DNA of 64,000 bases from the NCBI GenBank assembly GCA_050018455.1, contig JBEKAA010000001.1, forward strand, positions 62,001-126,000, written 5' to 3'. The first letter of the stretch is position 1. Every line of letters starts with the position of its first letter. Shown here piece after piece: positions 1 through 9,927 of this stretch. The DNA comes from RBG-13-68-16 sp050018455 (GTDB lineage Bacteria; Acidobacteriota; Thermoanaerobaculia; Thermoanaerobaculales; Thermoanaerobaculaceae). Both the position numbers and the translations under genes were made by a program. The notes beneath the pieces are model-generated. The model searched no databases, had not been told where the DNA came from, and worked only from the letters and a program-made list of their open reading frames with translations.

Positions 1-590
1 CTGATCAGCACCCCCGCCACGATCGCCTGCACGCTCCCGAGCGTGTCGGTGAGCACGTGCAGCCATGCGCCGCGCACGTTCAGGCCCCCGTGCCGGTCGA
101 CGTGGAGGACGGCCAGGGATATCAGGTTGACAACGAGGCCGCCGCCCGCGATCGCGAGGAGAAGACCCCCCTTCACCGCGGGCGGCTGCGCCCAGCGGCG
201 ACAAGCCTCCACGACGATCAGGACGGCGAGAACGATCAGCGTCGCCCCGTTCGCGAGCGCCGCGAGGATCTCGATGCGGCGGTTCCCGTAGGTCCGTCGC
301 GCGGCGGCGGGCCGTCTTGCGACCCAGAGCGCGAAAAGCGAGAGGGCGAGCGCCGCAACGTCGGTGAGCCTGTGTCCTGCATCGGCCAGGAGCGCCAGGG
401 AGTTCGCCGCGACTCCACCGACGACCTCGGCGACCATGGTGCCCGTTGCCAGGCCCAGCACGACCCAAAGACGCCCGAACTGGCCGCCGAAGGACCTCTG
501 GTGCGTGTGCCCGCTCCCCACTCGAGGGTTCCTTCCCTTCTCGCCAGGCGGCCTCATTTCCGCAGGCGCGGCGTCCGGCGTGCCGATCAT
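1..590 (-). CDS. Cation diffusion facilitator (CzcD-like), 3' end beyond window
   Basis: Proton-coupled efflux pump for divalent metals (Zn/Cd/Co class) in the cytoplasmic membrane. The 196 visible residues show hydrophobic segments near 41-60, 65-91, 112-129, 142-162 and 172 onward. The two metal-site motifs of the family are present: HRLTD at 73-77 in the second segment and HVLTD at 178-182 in the fifth. The family-typical strings RTYGNRRIEILAALANG and NVRGAWLHVL also occur. The start is ATG at 590; ATG at 557 (Met12) is an alternative. The C-terminal metal-sensing domain lies outside the window. It follows the reductase gene by about 50 bases on the same strand and may be cotranscribed. 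Exact metal specificity cannot be read from the sequence. Confidence 0.9.
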   Translation of the reverse strand, partial: MIGTPDAAPAEMRPPGEKGRNPRVGSGHTHQRSFGGQFGRLWVVLGLATGTMVAEVVGGVAANSLALLADAGHRLTDVAALALSLFALWVARRPAAARRTYGNRRIEILAALANGATLIVLAVLIVVEACRRWAQPPAVKGGLLLAIAGGGLVVNLISLAVLHVDRHGGLNVRGAWLHVLTDTLGSVQAIVAGVLI

Positions 591-639
591 GATGCGCCGT
601 GCCGTCAGTCAAAGCGAGAGCCGGGAGTGCCCTGCCGCC

Positions 640-1458
640 TCACCAGAACCTCTCGGCGTGGATCTCGCCCGGCTTCGAACGAGAGTGCTCCCGGAACCCG
701 TCCGTCACGAGGATGCCGGTCATCGCGTCCACCATTTCCGGGTTCCCGCACAGGAAGACGTGCGTGTCGGAGGCCACGGGATGGAACCCCCACGCCCTGT
801 CGAGGCAGCGCTTCGTCCAGAGATCCTGCACATAGCCGGTCTCTCCTCCCCACGGCACCGGCTCCTCGCCCGGGCGCGACACGGTAGTCAGGTACGACAA
901 GCTGGGGCACAGCCTCTGCATTGTGATCAGCTCCGCCCGGTAGCCGAGATCCCACGAATGCCGCGCCCCGTGCAAGACTCCGATACGCCGCGGGTGGTCG
1001 CTCCTGAGATCGCTGCGGAGCTGGCTCATGTACGGCGCGAGTCCCGTCCCCGTGGCGATCATGACGAGGTTCGCATGCGGCGGCGCTTGATCGAAGGTGA
1101 ACACTCCCGTGAGCTTCGGGCCCAGCCACAGCCGGTCCCCGACCTTAAGCGCGTACAGGCGTGGCGTGAGCGAGCCCGAGCGCACCAGCGTGAGGTAGAA
1201 CTCCAGGTACTGCCGCTCCGCCGAGGACGACGCGATCGAGTAGGACCGGCGGATGAGCGTTCCCGGCTTCGGCGACGGCTCGTCCGAGGCATCGGCGAAA
1301 GGGTGCCGGGGCACCTCGGGCGGCAGGCCAAGAACCGCAAACTGGCCGGGCTTGAACGCGGGCAGTTCCCAGCCTACCGGCGCCACCCGCAGGATCAGGA
1401 GACCGGGCGCCACCTCGATCTTCGCGGCCACGACCGCGTTCAGTTCGTTCGTCATCAT
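640..1458 (-). CDS. fpr: Ferredoxin--NADP reductase, FprA type
   Basis: FAD enzyme that exchanges electrons between NADP(H) and ferredoxin or flavodoxin in the cytoplasm. The product is 272 residues, usual for bacterial Fpr. RRSYSIAS near residues 70-77 is the FAD-binding RxYS motif, ATGTGLAP near 136-143 is the NADP pyrophosphate loop, and VFLCGNP lies near the C-terminus. The last residue is Trp, an aromatic that could stack on the flavin as in other bacterial Fpr enzymes. I chose ATG at 1458 (a second ATG follows at once) because a GACGAGG element precedes it; a longer frame to 1566 lacks support. It runs opposite to the aspartase fusion, with the intergenic region as shared control region. 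Confidence 0.92.
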   Translation of the reverse strand: MMTNELNAVVAAKIEVAPGLLILRVAPVGWELPAFKPGQFAVLGLPPEVPRHPFADASDEPSPKPGTLIRRSYSIASSSAERQYLEFYLTLVRSGSLTPRLYALKVGDRLWLGPKLTGVFTFDQAPPHANLVMIATGTGLAPYMSQLRSDLRSDHPRRIGVLHGARHSWDLGYRAELITMQRLCPSLSYLTTVSRPGEEPVPWGGETGYVQDLWTKRCLDRAWGFHPVASDTHVFLCGNPEMVDAMTGILVTDGFREHSRSKPGEIHAERFW

Positions 1459-1597
1459 GAGCCTCGTCGCTCCAAGCCGCACCTCCCCGGGGTCCAACGT
1501 CGCTCCGGGTCGATTTGCTTCCAACGCTGCCGAGCCGCAGGCAACCGTAGCGGACCATGCAGGCACGGCGCAAGCCCTTCGGCCGAGCCCGTCCCGC

Positions 1598-1603
1598 TAC
1601 AAT
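1598..1603 (+). promoter_or_regulatory. Probable -10 element of the cNMP-aspartase gene
   Basis: TACAAT fits the TAnnnT -10 pattern seen throughout this window. It would start an mRNA near base 1610, leaving a leader of about 48 bases with a GGAGG Shine-Dalgarno at 1649-1653, four bases before the ATG at 1658. No clear -35 is visible. Confidence 0.45.
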
Positions 1604-1657
1604 CGCACCGCCTCCAGACAATGGTCACGGGCGCGTTCCGGAGGCGATGGAGGCGTC

Positions 1658-3544
<1,887 letters not shown>

Positions 3545-3547
<3 letters not shown>

Positions 3548-3569
3548 CGGTCGGGGGCCAGGCCCGTCA
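3545..3569. terminator. Possible bidirectional hairpin between convergent genes
   Basis: An imperfect inverted repeat (TGACGG ... GGCCCGTCA with a bulge) begins at the aspartase stop codon and lies just before the 3' end of the DegV-fusion gene. There is no T-run, so termination is only suggested by position. Confidence 0.3.
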
Positions 3570-3573
3570 AGAA

Positions 3574-5373
3574 CTACGGCTCCGTGATGAGAGTCAGTTC
3601 TTCCGGGGAGGGCTGGAAAATCGCCGCGCCGACGCATCCCGCCCCGACGTGCAGTCCGACCGCGGGCCCGATCTCGTTCTCCAGGATCTCGGCGACCCGG
3701 AATTCCTGCTGGAGCAGGCTGCGGAGGCGGACGGCCGCCTGCTGGGCGGCGGCATGGCCGATTCCGACCACAACGGGCCTTTCGACGTCGACGCGAGCCT
3801 TCAAGAGCTCGACGAGCCTCGGTGAGACGTTGGTTTCGCCACGCACTTTTTCGACCGGCACGACCTCGCCGTCGCGGATCCCGAGGATCGGCTTGATCCC
3901 GAGGAAACCGCCCAGGAACCCCTGCGCACCCTTGACCCTCCCGCTGCGGGAGATGTAGTCGGCGTTGTTCACGGCGAACAGGACGTGGACGCGCGGGCGC
4001 ATCGCCTCGAACCGGACGCGGATCTCCCGAGCGCCCAGGCGCCGGGCGGCCATCCGCGCCGCGAGCACCACCAGGAGCGCGAGCGGTATGCTGACAAGCA
4101 TGCTGTCCAGGACCTCGACCGCCGGCACGCCCTCGCCGCGGACGCGCCGGAAATCCTCGACGCCATCCTCCGCGGCTTCGCGTGCGTGCTCGAAAGTCTT
4201 TGAGAGTCGAGAAGAAACGTGCAGAGAAACGACGTCTTTGCGCGCCACGACCGTCCGGTAGGCGGCCAGAAACTCGCCCTTGGTCGGCGGCTTGGTCGAG
4301 ATCCCGCGGCCGCCGCTGGCCCCGAGGAGCTTGAAGAACTCCGCCGGTTTGAGATCGACGCCGTCCTTGAAGATCTCCCCGCCGACAATCACCGACAGGG
4401 GGACGACGAGCACGTCGTGACGCTCGGCGAGCGCCGGCGGGAGGTCGGCTGCCGAGTCGGTCACGATGCGGACCTTCAACTCTGGCGCATCGAAGGCGAC
4501 GAATCCCATCTCGTTCAGATGCACGATCGCTTCGAGCACGGACCCGTCAGGCTCGTCGACCCGATCCACGACGTCCCACACGGTGTCGCCTTCGTGAGCG
4601 GCAGCGAGGAGCCGTTGCTGGGTGGGGCTGAACTGCGTCACGAAGAACGCCGGGCCGATGACAAGGCGCAATCGGCTCGCGAGGTCCGGAAGCCGAGTCG
4701 CGGCCTCGTCGAACTTCAATCCGTCTTCCATGGCGAGCGCCATCAGGCTCAGCACGTCCTGCCGGATCTCGCGTTGCACGCCGGCAGGGCCGAGAAGGAC
4801 CCGGAAACCCCCTGCAGCCGTCCGCGCGAGGCGGGCGAACGCCTTCAACCCTCCGGACGATTCGGCCCTCGAAGCGACGACCTCGCCTTCTTCGAGCGTG
4901 ACCTCGCCGTCGCCCAGCAGGATTCGTCCGGTGACCGCGGCGCGCTGTAGCCTCGGGATCAGTTCGAGCACCGGGAGCGTTTGAAGATCCCCCAACAGAG
5001 CCTCGAGCCCGCGATCCGGAGCGATGCCGACCTCGCGGCCGAGGAGCGCCATTAGCACCTTGCGCACGATGAGTTCAGGCGAGAGCCCGGTCATCGCGAC
5101 GGCGACCGTTCCCGGCGCACCAGGCATGCCGGTGGGGGTCAGCACGATGCGCACCGGGTCCTCGCCACGGTCCACGTTCGTGGAGGCCTCGTCGCAAAGC
5201 CCGAGCCCGGCCTCGGCCACGATCACCCCGAACTCGATCCCGGCAGCGAAGCGCCGACCCTCTACGGCGTTGGCCGCGGCCACCACCTCGTAGCCGAGCG
5301 ACGCAAGTCCCAGCACCACGTCCTTGCGCCGGGCGTCATCTCGATCCACCACAAGGACCGTGGGTCTAGCCAT
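3574..5373 (-). CDS. Pseudo-receiver / PATAN (DUF4388) / DegV fusion protein
   Basis: 599 residues in three parts. Residues 1-118 look like a response-regulator receiver (VLVVDRDDARR start), but the phosphoacceptor position carries Glu54 (VIVAEAG) and the C-terminal Lys is not evident, so it is probably a pseudo-receiver. Residues 123-195 resemble PATAN/DUF4388 (LPVLELIPRLQ...TGRILLGDGEV). Residues 300-595 are a complete DegV domain (VTDSAADLP at 304-312; STKPPTKGEF further on), a family that binds fatty acids (FakB-like). Known DegV proteins hand fatty acids to a kinase; here the N-terminal modules suggest a signalling or localisation role. No FakA-like kinase is in the window. ATG 5373 is the only sensible start. 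Confidence 0.85.
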   Translation of the reverse strand: MARPTVLVVDRDDARRKDVVLGLASLGYEVVAAANAVEGRRFAAGIEFGVIVAEAGLGLCDEASTNVDRGEDPVRIVLTPTGMPGAPGTVAVAMTGLSPELIVRKVLMALLGREVGIAPDRGLEALLGDLQTLPVLELIPRLQRAAVTGRILLGDGEVTLEEGEVVASRAESSGGLKAFARLARTAAGGFRVLLGPAGVQREIRQDVLSLMALAMEDGLKFDEAATRLPDLASRLRLVIGPAFFVTQFSPTQQRLLAAAHEGDTVWDVVDRVDEPDGSVLEAIVHLNEMGFVAFDAPELKVRIVTDSAADLPPALAERHDVLVVPLSVIVGGEIFKDGVDLKPAEFFKLLGASGGRGISTKPPTKGEFLAAYRTVVARKDVVSLHVSSRLSKTFEHAREAAEDGVEDFRRVRGEGVPAVEVLDSMLVSIPLALLVVLAARMAARRLGAREIRVRFEAMRPRVHVLFAVNNADYISRSGRVKGAQGFLGGFLGIKPILGIRDGEVVPVEKVRGETNVSPRLVELLKARVDVERPVVVGIGHAAAQQAAVRLRSLLQQEFRVAEILENEIGPAVGLHVGAGCVGAAIFQPSPEELTLITEP

Positions 5374-5447
5374 CCCGAACCCCCCGGGAATGCACCGCCG
5401 ACGGTGCCCGCGCTCCGGATTGCCTCCCTCCGGCGCGTGGCGGCCTG

Positions 5448-5454
5448 TAGTATA
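5448..5454. promoter_or_regulatory. Overlapping divergent -10 elements
   Basis: The bases TAGTATA read as TAGTAT on the plus strand and TATACT on the minus strand. On the plus strand the hexamer ends six bases before the ATG at 5460, as expected for a leaderless PIG-L mRNA. On the minus strand it would give the DegV-fusion gene a leader of roughly 70 bases. Polymerase could use only one direction at a time. Confidence 0.55.
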
Positions 5455-5459
5455 GCCGC

Positions 5460-6194
5460 ATGGCCAAGCGCATTCTGACGCTTTTCGCGCACCCCGACGA
5501 TGCCGAGACGATGGCCGGCGGGACGCTGCTCAAATGGGCCAAGGAGGGGCACGAGATCACGCTGTGCCTCATCACCGACGGGGACAAGGGGACGGCCGAT
5601 CCGAACGATACGCCGGCAGCGGTCGTCGCCCGCAGACGCGCGGAGCAGTCCCGTGCGGCCGCCCGCCTCGGCGCAAAGGTCGTCACGCTCGGCTACGAGG
5701 ACGGCATGCTGCAGCCCACCCTGGGCCTGCGCCGCGACCTCGTGCGGGTGATGCGGACAGTTCGGCCGGACATCGTCGTCGCCGGCGATCCGACCGTCTG
5801 GTTTCGGCACGGGACGTACATCAACCATCCCGACCACCGGGCGGCCGCCCAGAGCGCGATCGAAGCCCTCTACCCGGCCGTGAAGAAGCACGGCATCTTC
5901 CCCGAGCTGCGCGCCGAGGGACTCGAGCCCCACGTCGTCGAAGAGGTCTGGCTGGGTCCGACGGAGGGTGCCGACACGTGGGTCGAGATCTCGGATGTGT
6001 TCGAGGAGAAGATCGCCTTGATCTGCGAGCACGCCTCGCAGTTCCCGCCCGCCCCGACCCGCGCCGCGTTCACGCGTATGGCCCGCGAAGTCGGCCAGGA
6101 GCGTGGACTTGCGCTCGCGGAGTCTTTTCGGACGCTTCGACTCTCTTCGAGCACGATCCGGTCGATCGGAGGCGACGAGGCCGGTCGGCGCTAG
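5460..6194 (+). CDS. PIG-L/LmbE family zinc deacetylase
   Basis: Zn-dependent N-deacetylase acting on a GlcNAc-like or related amide substrate; members include MshB and BshB, but the substrate cannot be told from sequence. The 244-residue protein has AHPDD at 10-14 and NHPDHR at 122-127, giving zinc ligands His11, Asp14 and His126, with Asp13 as likely general base. There is no signal peptide, so it is cytoplasmic. ATG 5460 sits six bases after a TAGTAT hexamer and has no Shine-Dalgarno, so the mRNA is probably leaderless. Its TAG stop shares the palindrome CTAG with the stop of the convergent membrane-protein gene. Confidence 0.9.
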   Translation: MAKRILTLFAHPDDAETMAGGTLLKWAKEGHEITLCLITDGDKGTADPNDTPAAVVARRRAEQSRAAARLGAKVVTLGYEDGMLQPTLGLRRDLVRVMRTVRPDIVVAGDPTVWFRHGTYINHPDHRAAAQSAIEALYPAVKKHGIFPELRAEGLEPHVVEEVWLGPTEGADTWVEISDVFEEKIALICEHASQFPPAPTRAAFTRMAREVGQERGLALAESFRTLRLSSSTIRSIGGDEAGRR

Positions 6195-7456
6195 CTCGCC
6201 GGGAGGATCGTTGCGGGTTCCGCCTCCACCGGATCTCGGGCCCGGGATACCCCGATCACGACCGCAAGGACGCCAGGGAGGGGCGCCGCAAGCACCCGAT
6301 CGAGTGAGGTCGCGAGCCACCAGTGCAGGTTGTGCCCACCGGCGGTGTACATCGCGATCGTCGCCACGAACCACACGGCGAGTGCTATGAGGACGCAGCG
6401 GGCCTCTCGCGCCATCAGACCGGCCAGCGCCAGGATCCACACGGCGGCCAGCAAAGCGAACGCGGGGGCGTGAAGGGTATCGGCGAGCGACGTCGCGAGA
6501 GCGGTGAACCGGTGTGCAAGGGCCGCAGGCGCCAGGTTCAGTGGCTCGCCGAAGATCCCGTGGAGGCCGGTCGCGGCGCGCCAGACAAACCCCGGGATCA
6601 GGCCTGCTGCCGTGATCAGCCCTCGTCCTCGAGCGGTGACGATTGCTCCCGCGACGACACCGACCGCAAGAGCGACTCCCTCGTTCTTGGTCAACGCCAG
6701 GGCGGCGACGCTGGCGGTGAGGGGCAGGACGCTGCCGGGTTCGTTCCGTGCCAGGTCGCGGAGCGACGCCAGTGCCACCACCGCCGCAAACGCCAGCATC
6801 GGCTCCGCGTTCCCAGAGTAATGGGGTGCGAAGATGACCGGGGACCACGCGCCCACAGCCGCGGCAAGCGTGCGCAACGGCGGCGCGGCGTCCCGCGCAG
6901 CCCACCAGCATGCAGCCGCGAGTGCGAGCGCGAGCAGCCCCTGCCAGAGCGCCGCAGCGATCCTCACGTCGCCACCGGAGAGGACGGGGGCGGCGAGGAG
7001 GTCGGGCCACAGGGGCGGGTAGTCCGGGTGCGCGAAGCCGTGTCCCGGCCAGGCCAGCCACGCCCAGTCGTACCCTCCAGCCGCCGCGAAGACCCGGGCC
7101 TTGAGCCCCCAGATGTAGCGAAAGTCCCAGGCGAAGGCCGGGTTGGCCGCGAGGCGCAGGCTCTGCGGCAGCGCCAGCGCCAGCGCCGCGACGGCCCACA
7201 GCCTGGGTCGGCGCAATGGGGCCCGGCCAACACCCGGCGCCAGGAGCACCCCGCCTGCGATCCCCATCGCGATGACGAGTCCGGCGCTCCACGCCGCGCC
7301 CACGAAAGCGGCGCTCCCCAGCCAGAGCGCGCACCCGAGCGTTCCCCAAAGCGGGACTCCCACCGACCACGACAGCGTCGGGCACGCGCCGCGGAGCCGC
7401 GCATGGACCCCGCCGCCCAGCAGGAGCGCCGCGAGGATGGCGGCCAGGCCGCTCAA
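6191..7456 (-). CDS. Multi-spanning GT-C-like membrane protein
   Basis: 421 residues, rich in hydrophobic segments throughout. After the first segments it carries WDFRYIWGLKARVF followed by HPDYPPLWPDLLAAP, a layout resembling lipid-linked-sugar glycosyltransferases of the GT-C fold, in which an acidic loop residue near the first long extracytoplasmic loop is catalytic. A later ALTKNEGVAL motif is also common in such proteins. I chose TTG 7456, which overlaps the stop of the upstream small gene (TTGA) and follows GAGAGGG; the longer frame to 7813 is arginine-rich shadow sequence. Likely cotranscribed with the 127-residue gene before it. Donor, acceptor and pathway are unknown. Confidence 0.7.
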   Translation of the reverse strand: MSGLAAILAALLLGGGVHARLRGACPTLSWSVGVPLWGTLGCALWLGSAAFVGAAWSAGLVIAMGIAGGVLLAPGVGRAPLRRPRLWAVAALALALPQSLRLAANPAFAWDFRYIWGLKARVFAAAGGYDWAWLAWPGHGFAHPDYPPLWPDLLAAPVLSGGDVRIAAALWQGLLALALAAACWWAARDAAPPLRTLAAAVGAWSPVIFAPHYSGNAEPMLAFAAVVALASLRDLARNEPGSVLPLTASVAALALTKNEGVALAVGVVAGAIVTARGRGLITAAGLIPGFVWRAATGLHGIFGEPLNLAPAALAHRFTALATSLADTLHAPAFALLAAVWILALAGLMAREARCVLIALAVWFVATIAMYTAGGHNLHWWLATSLDRVLAAPLPGVLAVVIGVSRARDPVEAEPATILPAS

Positions 7457-7836
7457 CGTCCGGCCCTCTCGAACAACACCAGGCCGCCGGCGTGCCAGAC
7501 TTCCGCGAACCCGGCGGGCAGGCGGGTGCCCGGAGTGGCGACGACGAATGCGACACGACGGTCTTCCGCGTCGATTGTCCAGTGGAGGTCGGGCCGCTGC
7601 CACGCGGCCTCGAAGAGCGCGAACAGAGCGGCCTCCGTCGACATCGACGCCGGTTTCGCGAGAGCGATCGCGGCGCCTCTCGGGACGGGTGCGGTCGCCA
7701 GCGGTGCGAGGAATCCGGCGAGCTTTGGCGTCCGGCCGGCCTCGGGGAACGGACGGAGAGCCTGCCACAGGCCGAGCCCCAGCGAGAGCGCGGCGGCCGC
7801 GGCGCCGGCCCAACCCTTCACGGCGCCCGAGTTCAT
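7453..7836 (-). CDS. Small single-pass membrane protein, unknown function
   Basis: 127 residues: an N-terminal hydrophobic stretch (about residues 7-24, GWAGAAAAALSLGLGLWQAL) followed by a domain of about 100 residues probably outside the membrane. The C-terminal part (EVWHAGGLVLFERAGR) reads like the accessory protein found beside GT-C membrane enzymes, but I do not recognise a family. ATG 7836 follows a GA-rich stretch (GCGAGGGAAAG). The stop overlaps the start of the GT-C-like gene, indicating translational coupling and a shared job. It lies about 70 bases downstream of the oxoprolinase A gene and might be the tail of that operon. Confidence 0.65.
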   Translation of the reverse strand: MNSGAVKGWAGAAAAALSLGLGLWQALRPFPEAGRTPKLAGFLAPLATAPVPRGAAIALAKPASMSTEAALFALFEAAWQRPDLHWTIDAEDRRVAFVVATPGTRLPAGFAEVWHAGGLVLFERAGR

Positions 7837-7906
7837 CCCGACTTTCCCTCGCCCCGGCGCAGGAGGGTTTCGGCCAGTCCGGACCAGCGCGCGCCGCGGT
7901 CGGCGT

Positions 7907-8695
7907 TCATGCCGGCCCCACAAGCCGGGTTACCACGACGCCGACGGAGGTCAGAGCGGCGCGGACCCGTTGAGCGATCGCAATTGCCTGAGGGTTGTCG
8001 CCATGGATACAGATCGTGTCCGCCCTCACCGACACCGTCTCGCCGCCGTACGCGGTCACGCATCCTTTGAGCGCGATGCTCACGGCCTGGGCCGCCGCTG
8101 TCTCGGGGTCCGTGATCAGCGCGCCCGGGAGCCTCCGGGACCGCAGAGCGCCGTCGGCCTCGTAGGCGCGATCGGCGAAGCATTCCGCCACGGCCAGAAG
8201 ACCCTCGGACTCGAAAACCTCCAACGCCCGGGACCCGGCAAGACCAACCAGAACGACCTCCGGGCTCCAGCGCCGCGCGCCCCGTGCGACGGCTGCGGCC
8301 ACCGCCCTGTCCTGCGCGGCGTCGTTGTAGAGCGCACCGTGAGGCTTCACGTGAACCACGCTGCACCCGACTTTCCTGGCGACGCCTGCGAGCCGCTCCA
8401 CCTGCTCGAACACAGTGGTCTCGATCTCGTCCGGGGTCATCCTCATCGAGGTCCGCCCGAAACCCACGCGGTCAGGGTAACCGGGGTGAGCGCCCACCGA
8501 CACCGCGAGCCGGCAGGCGACGGCAAGTACCCCCGCCATGGTCTCCTCGTCTCCCGCGTGGCCTCCGCAGGCCACGTTTGCGGAAGTCACCAGATGGAGA
8601 AGTCCCTCCTCGCGGCCATCGGCCAGAGCCTCACGAAATTCGCCGACATCCACGTTCAGATCGACTGAGCGGGATCGTTCTGGTGGTTTGGTCAT
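7907..8695 (-). CDS. pxpA: 5-oxoprolinase subunit A (LamB/YcsF family)
   Basis: With PxpB and PxpC it hydrolyses 5-oxo-L-proline (pyroglutamate) to L-glutamate at the cost of ATP. 262 residues, family length. Family motifs: DLNVDVGEF near 10-18 (DLN.D.GE), SANVACGGHAGD near 35-46, VGAHPGYPDRVGFGR, and VKPHGALYN. The initial ATG overlaps the stop of the MFS gene (ATGA), so translation is coupled. The gene order pxpBC, transporter, pxpA is consistent with uptake and recycling of oxoproline. Confidence in function is high because all subunits are present. Confidence 0.95.
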   Translation of the reverse strand: MTKPPERSRSVDLNVDVGEFREALADGREEGLLHLVTSANVACGGHAGDEETMAGVLAVACRLAVSVGAHPGYPDRVGFGRTSMRMTPDEIETTVFEQVERLAGVARKVGCSVVHVKPHGALYNDAAQDRAVAAAVARGARRWSPEVVLVGLAGSRALEVFESEGLLAVAECFADRAYEADGALRSRRLPGALITDPETAAAQAVSIALKGCVTAYGGETVSVRADTICIHGDNPQAIAIAQRVRAALTSVGVVVTRLVGPA

Positions 8696-9927
8696 CGCAG
8701 GGCCTCGCCCCTCGTCTCGGGCAGCAGCAGAATCAAGAACCCTGCGGCCACGAAGAAGGCAGACGTGAGCGCGAGAGCGCTTCCGATGCCGTGGCGGTCC
8801 GCGAGGGCCCCGATCACGAAAGGAGCCAGCGCGCTCACCGCGCGCCCGAAGTTGTAGCAGAAGCCCTGAGCCGTGGCGCGGATCCCCGACGGGAACAGCT
8901 CGGCGAGCACGGCCCCGAACACGCTGAAGTAACCGTGGCCGAAGAACCCCACGAGCGGACCGAGGGCCATCAGGAGCGCGGGATTGAGCGCAGCCCTCCC
9001 GTACACAGGCACGATCACGGCGGCGCCCACGACGAAGACGGCGAACACCGGCCTGCGACCGAAGCGGTCCGCGAGCACGCCGAACAACACGTACCCCAGG
9101 AAGGCACCTATCTGCATCGGGATGATCCACCCGCTCGAGCGGACCACGCCCATCCCGGCGCCGCCGACCGAGACCGGGCTCGCCAGGTACGCTGGGATCC
9201 AGGTGAACAAGCCCCAGTACGCGAACAGCACACACGTCGTGAGCGACGTCGCGGCGCAGACGGTCCGCAGGAGTGGCGGGCGAAGCAGCGAGAGGATGGG
9301 CAGCCTCTCGCCCCGTTCCGTTCGCCGCCAGATCTCGGGTTCGGGGACGCGCCGCATCACCCACCACGCGAACAGCGCCGGCACGACACCGATGGCGAAC
9401 AGCGGCCGCCAGGAGAACCTCGGCAAGATCGCCGACGCGAGGAGAGCCGCGAGGATGTACCCGATCGCCCAGCCGGACTGCATCAGGCCCACGGCCTTGC
9501 CCCGGTGCTTGGCGGGCCAGGTCTCCGCCACCAGCACCGAGCCCGCGGCCCACTCGCCTCCAAGCCCGATCCCGACGAGCGACCTCCAGAGCACCAGCTC
9601 AGGGAGCGACCGAGCCGTGGCGGTCAACCCGGTGAACACGGAGTAGACCAGGATCGACCAGCCGAGCGAGCGAGCGCGCCCGAGCCTGTCCGCCAGGACG
9701 CCGAAGACGATCCCGCCAATCGCCGACGTCAGCAGAGTCACCGACGCGAGCGCTCCGGCTGCCGCCGCCGAGAGCGAGAACTCGGTCCGGATGGCGGTCA
9801 GCGCGAAGGCGTAGAGCATCACGTCCATGGCGTCGAGCAGCCAGCCGAACGCGGCGGCGAACAGAGTGTTCCACTGCAGCGGCGTGACCGTCCGGTACCA
9901 GGGCGCCGGCTTGACGGTTTCACTCAT
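8692..9927 (-). CDS. MFS transporter, metabolite:H+ symporter type
   Basis: 411 residues with 12 predicted membrane segments. It resembles the NanT/ProP/aromatic-acid group of the major facilitator superfamily: FGWLLDAMDVMLYAF in segment 1, GVLADRLGRARS between segments 2 and 3, a matching FGVLADRFGRRP between segments 8 and 9, and GIGLGGEWAAGSVLVAETWP in segment 4. ATG 9927 overlaps the pxpBC stop (ATGA) and its own stop overlaps the pxpA start. Being locked between the oxoprolinase subunits suggests it imports 5-oxoproline or a related small acid; this is inference from position, since the substrate cannot be read from sequence. Confidence 0.85.
   Translation of the reverse strand: MSETVKPAPWYRTVTPLQWNTLFAAAFGWLLDAMDVMLYAFALTAIRTEFSLSAAAAGALASVTLLTSAIGGIVFGVLADRLGRARSLGWSILVYSVFTGLTATARSLPELVLWRSLVGIGLGGEWAAGSVLVAETWPAKHRGKAVGLMQSGWAIGYILAALLASAILPRFSWRPLFAIGVVPALFAWWVMRRVPEPEIWRRTERGERLPILSLLRPPLLRTVCAATSLTTCVLFAYWGLFTWIPAYLASPVSVGGAGMGVVRSSGWIIPMQIGAFLGYVLFGVLADRFGRRPVFAVFVVGAAVIVPVYGRAALNPALLMALGPLVGFFGHGYFSVFGAVLAELFPSGIRATAQGFCYNFGRAVSALAPFVIGALADRHGIGSALALTSAFFVAAGFLILLLPETRGEALR

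Noticed and set aside
6323..8668. 781-codon plus-strand open frame opposite the GT-C, small membrane and pxpA genes
   Set aside because: Low-complexity, basic composition typical of antisense frames in GC-rich DNA; the minus-strand genes carry family motifs.
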